Of a stretch of DNA of 64,000 nt, positions 57,309-64,000 are shown one piece after another. The stretch's first letter is position 1. The number at the start of each line of letters is the position of its first letter. Below the pieces are notes generated by a model, which saw only the letters and a program-made list of their open reading frames with translations, searched no databases and was not told the origin of the DNA. The DNA comes from Chamaelirium japonicum. Taxonomy: Eukaryota > Streptophyta > Magnoliopsida > Liliales > Melanthiaceae. The stretch covers positions 25,741,851-25,805,850 of the forward strand of contig OX393549.1 of assembly GCA_947650365.1 (NCBI GenBank), given 5' to 3'. The position numbers and the translations under genes were made by a program.

Positions 57309-58775
57309 GGGTGCCTGGCTAAAGTTAAGGTACCTAAGTTCAGAAGAGAGAAGATAGGACCCAAGACTGTAGACGCCGTTTTCTTAGGTTATGCCACTAA
57401 TAGTAATGCCAATAGATTCCTAGTCGTTCGATCTGATATCGATGGGATATCGACCAATACCGTTATCGAGTCTAGGGATGCAACCTACTTTGAGGATGTA
57501 TTTTCCTTTAGGACTAGGATAGATGCACCCGTGAGTCAGCCGCACTATGATGCATGCGCTAGTTCTAGTGGGGCTAATCCTTTTGAGGATGACACCCCTG
57601 TAGAGAACGAGTCAGAACCATAGCCTAGGAGAAGTACTAGGATTAGGAAGGAGAAGGATTTTGGAGATGACTTCTACGTATTTCTCATAGAGGACACTCC
57701 AACCTCCTTTGAAGAAGCAATGAAATCTTGGGATTCACCCTTATGGAAGGAAGTAGTGAATAATGAGATACAATCCATTATCCAGAACCAGACTTAGGAG
57801 TTGACCGATCTACCCCCAGGCGCTAGAACCATTGGGTCTAAATGGGTTTTCAAAAAGAAACTACAACCCGATGGATCGGTAGAGAAGTTTAAGGCCCGTT
57901 TAGTTGCTAAGGGTTTTACTCAAAAACCCGGTATAGATTTCTTCGACGTATATGCTCCCGTAGAAAGGATAACCACGATTAGGATTCTTATTGCCTTAGC
58001 CTCTATTCATGGATTGTACATCCACCAGATGGATGTTAAAACCGCTTTTCTGAATGGAGATTTAGAAAAGGAGATCTATATGGATCAACCTGAAGGTTTT
58101 GTAGTTACTGGTCAGGAGCATATGGTGTGTAAACTCGTTAGGTCATTGTATGGGCTTAAGCAAGCTCCCAAAAAATGGCACGAGAAGTTTGACCAGGTAG
58201 TCCTTTCGTATGGTTTTGTTATAAACAAAACCAACGAATGTGTTTACTGTAGAGCCTCTGATGGCAACATAGTTATCTTATGCTTATATGTCGATGATAT
58301 ACTCATCTTCGGTACCTACATGGACATCATTAACAATGTCAAAGAATTTCTATCCCAGAACTTTGATATGAAGGATTTAGGAGAGGCAGAGATGATCCTT
58401 AACACCAAGATCACCAGAGAGGGCAGAGGCATTAAGATGTCTCAAGCTCACGATGTTGAGAAGGTGTTGAGGAAGTTCTACTACTTTGATTGTGATCCCA
58501 TATCCACCCCCTATGACCCACATACTCACTTACTAAAGAATATTGGATATCCAGCTTTACAAAAAGAGTATGCTCAGGTCATAGGTTCACTAGGATTCTT
58601 AGCAAACTATACTAGACCCGATATATCATATACAGTTAGTAGGCTAAGTAGATACACTAGCAACCCTAATCAAGAACATTGGAATGCGTTAGAAAGGGTA
58701 ATGTGCTACCTTAAAGGGACCATACCATATGTGTTAAGCTTTAGTGGGTATCCTAGTGTGCTAGAGGGGGTATAG
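57309..58775 (+). pseudogene. copia H integrase tail and reverse transcriptase
   Basis: Same frame as upstream. The integrase tail has GCLAKVKVPKF and AVFLGYATNSNANRF, then a linker with stops at 57621 (TAG, where CAG would fit) and 57795 (TAG, where TGG would fit). RT is open from 57801 to 58775: GSKWVFKKK, FKARLVAKGFTQ, HQMDVKTAFLNGDL, LYGLKQAPKKW, and the catalytic LYVDDILIF at about 58282-58308, then FLANYTRPDISY. The RT core looks complete. It ends at a frameshift in GAGGGGGT (58766-58773). Confidence 0.9.
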
Positions 58776-59235
58776 CGACACTAACTGGATTAGCGATTCA
58801 GTAGATGTCAAATCCACCACTGGATTTGTTTTCCTTCTAGGCGGTGCAGCCGTTGCATGGAAATCTTCTAAGCAAACCGTGATAGCTAGAAGTACCATGG
58901 AGTCCGAGATGATAGCACTAGACAGTACGTGTACTGTAACCGAGTGGCTTAGGGACTTAATTATGGATGTTCCCTTAGGAGATCACCCATTGTCGGGAAT
59001 CTCCATTTATTGTGATTATAGGGCTGCAATAGACAAATGTAGTCAAGAGAATGCAGATGTAAAAATGAACAGACACCTTAAGGTAAGACACATGTCACTG
59101 CGATATAAACTAAAACACAATGTTGTAACATTTTCATTTGTCAGATCTGAGAAAAACCTTGCTGATCAGCTAACAAAAGGTTTATCTAGAACCGTGGTTC
59201 TAGAAGCGTCGAGGGGGATGGGATTAAGCCCATAA
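58776..59235 (+). pseudogene. copia H RNase H
   Basis: In the +1 frame after a G-run shift. [12 protein letters not shown] gives the first Asp (near 58775), then [29 protein letters not shown] (Glu), YCDYRAAID (Asp, at about 59010), [24 protein letters not shown]. Ends at TAA 59233. All residues expected of copia RNase H are visible; only the shift separates it from RT. Confidence 0.9.
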
Positions 59236-59785
59236 AGAGGATACCAACGGTGGCAACCCAACCTTAAAGAGGTTCAAAGGGTAGAAACAAGCCGGATGGG
59301 TATCTCGAGGAGCACTGATAGTTTCCTCCCATCCCTAGGGCGACAGTGCTCACATATGCAAGGGGATTAGGATGAGCTTTTAAACTCTTAATGATTCCAA
59401 GACCTATGAGACAGGGTGTTTCCTTGCATACACCCTTGGAGGAATCACCTATACGTGTGGAGTCATGGAGCTGCGACTATAGGAAGAGGGTTGTTCTCCT
59501 TAAACACATATGAAAGATACCTACGCACGGCCGTAATGCGCAACCCGCTTTAAAACTCAGCTAATACTACACTGTGTGTGCTTTATGGAAATCTGAATCA
59601 CGAGGTCGATTCAAGACGTAGTCCATCGAGTCCTCGCAGATAAAAGTAAATGTCACTAAGTAAGGGTTCAAACCGAAAAGGTACCCTTATCTATTACACA
59701 GTGTCCATAATCCAAATTTTGATTTCAAATTTTGATTTTATATATCTTCAACTACTTTAAATAAGTTTCATATTATATGGGGGAT
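59236..59785 (+). other. 3' untranslated region of copia H
   Basis: 550 bases without coding sequence between RNase H and the 3' LTR, ending in the purine tract ATGGGGGAT at about 59777-59785. Confidence 0.7.
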
Positions 59786-60997
59786 TGTTGGATATAATAT
59801 ACAACTTAATTACCCACTTCTCTTAACAAATAAAATCGGTTGGCCAAGTGGCTAATAAAGGTCGATTTTATAGGGGCTTCCTTTTTTGGCAAAGGTCAAG
59901 GGATCAAATCTTGGCCTCAACCATTCTTTTACTATCTCTCCTTAAGTTTAGTCCCATATCGATAAGGGGAATATGCACTAGCTTGTTTATAAGGGTGCTC
60001 CATCCTAGAGGATGGTAAAGCTCATATGGGCCTAAAGCCTCACACACCACACACGCGCGCGCGCACGCCGAGCCGGGCCGGGCCCGGGTCCGTGGTCCAT
60101 AGCTCGTGAGCCGCGTGGACACGAATGGGCTTCCGGGCTTCGGGTCAGATTTTGTTGGGCTATTCTTTTTGGACTTCAAGTCACTGGGTTGGGCTTGTTG
60201 TTTCCCCTACAGCCATCATCATTTTGCCACCTGGAGCCATCCAAACGGTCATCATTTGTGCCAGCGGGCAGCCCCCCAACGGTCATGTCGCAGTTGCCTG
60301 TCCACGTCAGCCGTCACCTCGGGCCACTCCGCTCCCCCTATCAACAACCATTAAAATATATTCCCAAGGCCTATTAAATGCCGTGTGCTTCAATCTTTCA
60401 AACAACAGAGAAAACCAGAGCCTTCTTCCTCCTCTCTTTTTCTGCCATTGCTGAACCCTGTGAGCTCTGTGAGAAAAACCCGAGAGTAGTATTTTCATCA
60501 TCTTCAAATCTCAGGGTGATTTTCCGACTTGATTTGAAGAGGAGATTCTGTTTCCGTTTTTATTTTTCGGATTCGAGTAGAAGCTGAGTTCGTTTCGTTC
60601 CCTCAGAGTCGTGCTGACGGGGGAACTCAAGGGTCGTTGTATCTCTAAGATCGGAAGCCGGGAGCTACGCACCGAGGAGGGCAAATCCAATCTTAGGACA
60701 GCGTCTTGCGCCTCGACCCAGGCTATTTCCTCTCCCTACATCTCCATACATTCATATGCTAAATTAGTTCTTCTATGTTGATCTAGTACTACTTGAATTT
60801 GATCCTCTATCTAAGCATTTCATGCTATAACTTAAGTAAATGGGTTACTCATAGATTAAAAGTGAATTGTGCTTATTGCTGATTTTTAATAGCTATCAAA
60901 TATAGTTGATACCATCTTATATCACCGCTCTCTAAATTTGGTATTTGCAATTCATAATAGCCATTTTAATCTCTGTTTTAGCAATTTATGACCAACA
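59786..60997 (+). mobile_element. 3' LTR of copia H
   Basis: 1,212 bp, TGTTGGATATAATATAC...GACCAACA. Its first half matches the remaining 5' LTR, including CACACACGCGCGCG (near 60045) and the GGGCCGGGCCCG part. The second half has no partner in the window because the 5' LTR is truncated. Confidence 0.9.
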
Positions 60998-61002
60998 ATT
61001 GA

Positions 61003-61139
61003 AAAACTGAGTATAATTTTCCAGTTGTATGGTTGGAGATCTAACTCGTATTTCTAATCAGATGAGGAGAATGAATCATTTGCTTCAATCCACATACTCA
61101 AACTTCTAGGGATAATAACTAATAATAGGAATGGGACGT
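61003..61139. other. short AT-rich gap between H and F-type LTR
   Basis: I see no feature in it. It may be the original flank of H. Confidence 0.4.
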
Positions 61140-61818
61140 TCGTGAGTGGTCCCTATTCGGTTTTTCGGCTTGGAAAACCAGCTGGAGCAACGAACTTACC
61201 CGGGCGAGTCTAACAACAACCCAGCGGGCAGAGCCCAAAACAAACTCGCCCGAGCAAAACAGACTGGATGGGTGTGGGATGGGCATATACGGGTCGCGGC
61301 TTTGGCCGATTTTTGGTGGTTTTATGGTCTCTCTTGGGTAATTTTCTCCTCTCCTATTTAAAAGGGGGCGGGGGGGGGGGGGGAAGGTTAGGTGTCATAG
61401 GATTCTTGTGGTCACATGGAAGAAGAAAAAGGAAGGGGATTCGACTAGGATTCTCGACGCGTCTTCTTCGGCTTCGATCTCGGCGAGCTTTCTCATCTCT
61501 CGGGCGACTCCGGTATTCTCTGGTCTTTGTGCAGGAATCTTTACTTCGTGTTTGTAACGTCTGAGAGGGATCATTGAGTGATTTGCGGGGCTCCGACAAA
61601 CAGAGACCCACTGCTTGTATATTCTATTTGATCGTGATAATTCAATCCTTGTTGACGGCATATATCATTGTTAGTTATTGTGTGGTGGATTGATTCTCTT
61701 GTTTTTGCAGGGCTCTAAACCTCAATCCTAGTGTGACGCTTCCGATTGCACTCGGCAAATCGCTGGTGTGTGTGCGTGGCTAGTGGGATCTTCAGGGTTT
61801 CGATCTCCGGTTTTTTCA
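61140..61818 (+). mobile_element. 5' LTR of an F-type copia element (approximate start)
   Basis: Aligns with 48145-48856. Contains CTCCTATTTAAAAGG (TATA-like, about 61347) followed by a G run, and ends TTTTTTCA at 61818. A damaged Met-tRNA primer site follows (TGTTGTATTAGAGCC, 61820-61834). Confidence 0.7.
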
Positions 61819-61859
61819 ATTGTTGTATTAGAGCCATGGTTTTATACAAGGATCTGAGG

Positions 61860-62541
61860 TGGGTGGAGCCATAGCAGACGGGACGTGAGAATCGAAAGGT
61901 TCAACGGCACAAACTTTGATTTTTTAAAGATACAGATGGAGGACGTCTTAATCAGAAGGACCTCTATTTGCCTTTGGGCGATTTAGCGACAAGCTGGAGA
62001 AGATGACTGACAAGAATTAAGTGATTCTCGACAGGAAGGGAATGTGCCTGATTCGTCTCTCTTTGTCTCCGACAGTGGTCTTCAATATCTCTATGGAGAA
62101 GATCACGACGGACATTATGAAAGCACTATCTAGTATGTACGAGAAACTTTCGGCCTCAAATAAGGTTTTTCTCTTAAAAACTCTGTTCAATATGAGGATG
62201 GTCAATAAAAGAAGTATAACAGAGCACGTCAACACCTTCAACAAAGTTACGAGCCAATTGGACGCTGTCGGAATTAATTTTGATAATGAGATCATGTCTT
62301 TATTGATCTTATTGGGACTTCCTAATAGTTGGGATGGTGTTGTGAAGGCGATTAGTAATTCTTTCGGTACTACGAAGATGAGATTTGAAGATGTAGTGTA
62401 AACCCTACTAAGTGATAAATCACGTAGGAAGGGTTCAAGTGTTTCTGCGGAATCTTCTGGCCAAGTGATAGTTATGAGGCCGGATGCAAAGAGCAAGAAG
62501 AAGATTGTATGTTATAAGTGTGGAAAGTCCAAACATGTGAG
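61860..62541 (+). pseudogene. F-type copia gag, cut by C'
   Basis: Begins with RFNGTNFDFLKIQMEDVLI-like residues (about 61897-61955), as in copia Gag. Open from 62021 to 62401: DIMKALSSMYEK, SITEHVNTFNKVTSQL, LLILLGLPNSWDGVV. The nucleocapsid part begins at about 62505 with C-Y-K-C-G-K-S-K-H, then the sequence stops at GTGAG (62537-62541) where a C-family LTR begins. Only half of the CCHC knuckle is here. Its expected second half (V-R-S-M-C) lies at 37508-37522. Confidence 0.85.
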
Positions 62542-63659
62542 TGTTGTAGCGAGTGTGTTCCTGAGCGTGGATTTTCTGTATTAACATTAATAAAGATGAC
62601 TTTGGTTATTGCTTTAATTAGAATACTACTTTGGTATATGTTAATACACATATAATAAAGGACCTTTGGGAACACAGTAGGCCACTGAGGCGCATGGTGG
62701 ATCCATGCTTGGGAGACCCAGTAGACCAGTTGTGTGTAAACCTAGAACTAGTTCACAGCTTAGGTGATGTCGGTCGCTTCACCGAGAACAAGCTGTTGGT
62801 AGGTAGAGGATATGGTGAAATCTCCACCACGGGAACGTGAGATTCTCATTTACCTGACCAAGCATGATGATCGTGTTGAACAGGAACCAAGACGGTACAC
62901 AGCTCATAGGCACTGACAGAACTCGATTCTGAGTAGCGCACCTCACTCAATCTCTCTCGCAGTGTTTCACTTTTTGTGAAGGGTGTTTTCATCCAGGCTT
63001 CACGATAGACACTTGAAAACCCTAAAAATCGCCCCCTCTCATCCCTATCTACTAGGGGCCAGCCCTAGCTTGCTTGTAGCACTAGGAGGCCGACCCTATA
63101 AGAGGAATAGAGAGGGAGGGGCTGGCCCAAGCCTCTCCTCTCTCCAAAAATCCGAACCCCCTCTCCCTCTCTCCCTCTCTGAGGTTTTGACCAAGGAAGA
63201 AAGAGGAAAAAGAAGGAAGAAGAAGGAGGAAGAAAGGAGAAGAAAGAAGAGAGAAAGAGAAGGAGGAGATCTCGCGGCTCGCCATCGTCTTCGTAACAAA
63301 TTCCTCCGTCGGCTTGTAGTCCTTGTACTCAGAGATAGGACTTCGAGGATTCCTCAATTCGCAAAGGACAAGGTGCCATCTGACAGCTTCCCTTACGATT
63401 CACGTGCGGTTCATCATCGTTCTGTTCTCTCTGGATCATAGATTCACAAGGTATGATGATTCTAAACACCTAACTAAATGCATGCATATCTTTCGTAGAT
63501 CGTACTATACCTCTAGGGTGTCCGTACATATGCCAAGATCATAGATTTGTATGTAGATTGTCTTGTAGAATTAATTGTAATGAAACATATACCGGATGAT
63601 CTTCGGATCTATCTTTTGCCTCTGCTGCGACTCTGATAACAGGATCCAATTCCAACAAT

Positions 63660-63671
63660 TGGTATCAGAGC
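63660..63671 (+). other. primer binding site of C'
   Basis: TGGTATCAGAGC, identical to the site in C. Confidence 0.9.
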
Positions 63672-63800
63672 ATGCTTTGGTGTGTGTTTCATGCATGAAT
63701 TCGTGAAAATATCATGTGAATATATGATGGCATATATTTTCGTCGGGGTTCGACGTTGATCATGCATATGGATTGTGCTATATATCGTCTTTTTGCAGGT

Positions 63801-64000
63801 TGTTAAGTCTCCAAATAATGCATTTTATCGCTTATTTCTTACTGCATTATCATCGCTTTCCTACGTAAAACTTTTCATATACTCGTAAAACGTATCATTT
63901 TCTTTGCACCACTGCATAGTAGACTTTAATACGGACATAACGGTATATTGGTTCACACTCATACGATACATGCATGAAAAATACGGAGCCTGGAAGTCCA
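63801..64000 (+). mobile_element. possible start of another LTR insertion in C'
   Basis: Match to the C leader ends at GCAGGT and new AT-rich sequence begins TGTTAAGTCTCC, a plausible LTR start. The other end lies outside the window, so this is only a suggestion. Confidence 0.35.

Larger units (their letters stand above)
55715..60997 (+). mobile_element. Ty1/copia element H, internally deleted
   Basis: It begins TGTTGGATATAA at 55715, ends GACCAACA at 60997 and is flanked by ATTGA (55710-55714 and 60998-61002). The 3' LTR (59786-60997) is 1,212 bp, preceded by the purine tract ATATGGGGGAT. The 5' LTR is represented only by its first ~520 bases (to about 56237), after which protease follows directly. 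The LTR 3' half, primer site and gag are deleted. Protease, integrase, RT and RNase H remain, with four in-frame stops and one frameshift. Confidence 0.93.
62542..64000 (+). mobile_element. C-family copia element C', 5' end only
   Basis: LTR 62542-63657 (1,116 bp), TGTTGTAGCGAG...CCAACA, preceded by GTGAG. Relative to the 5' LTR of C it lacks about 836 bp, corresponding to roughly 5531-6366. The primer site is at 63660-63671. The internal sequence matches C up to about 63800 and then differs. The element leaves the window. Confidence 0.9.

Overview
The window is repeat-rich plant nuclear DNA. I found no intact single-copy host gene, no tRNA gene and no bacterial-type feature. Almost all of it is LTR retrotransposons nested inside one another, with two Cassandra-type TRIMs carrying 5S rRNA-derived sequence and one non-autonomous hAT element. 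Ty3/gypsy elements with a second RNase H, Ty1/copia elements primed by initiator Met-tRNA, and Cassandra together indicate a flowering plant with a large genome. I cannot name the species.

Layout. 1-5170: remnant of a gypsy element (D), with gag and protease on the minus strand and an RT-RNase H piece inverted onto the plus strand. 5171-37507: a copia element (C, plus strand, LTRs about 1.95 kb), opened at its integrase-RT junction by a 21.7-kb gypsy complex (A, 11389-33043, 5-bp target duplication ATGAT). Inside A sits a second relative (A'), and inside the 5' LTR of A' sits a young, nearly complete 13.0-kb gypsy element B (17217-30226, minus strand, target duplication CTACA, LTRs of 739 bp with two differences seen by eye). 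Cassandra elements lie in the first LTR of A (12195-12963) and in the 3' LTR of C (35079-35995). 37508-48856: copia F, opened by copia E (37733-47796, minus strand). 48857-50208: low-complexity sequence of unknown origin. 50209-52796: a 1,294-bp tandem duplication carrying LTR sequence. 52940-54600: a minus-strand copia fragment (G) split by an 827-bp hAT element. 55715-60997: copia H, with a deleted 5' end and several nonsense mutations. 61140-62541: left half of an F-type copia element, cut by a C-family element (C') that runs off the window.

The element most likely to have been active recently is B. On its minus strand it has gag, a protease with DTGSS, and a long pol frame (RT with YVDD, RNase H, a second RNase H, integrase with an HHCC finger and D,D35E). 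A single TAG followed by CAATCA separates protease from RT. On the opposite strand, between pol and the 3' LTR, B carries a three-exon gene encoding an 873-residue protein with an acidic middle and a coiled-coil tail. Upstream of that gene are G-box motifs and an 11-copy array of 119-bp repeats, each with a perfect 11-bp hairpin.

Several structures record recombination between elements. A has three LTRs, the last a mosaic of the first two. C is flanked by two different target duplications, and its right one (GTGAG) reappears beside C' 25 kb away, where the F gene halves complete a CCHC zinc knuckle across the gap. D carries an internal inversion, and one Cassandra has gained a third 5S segment.
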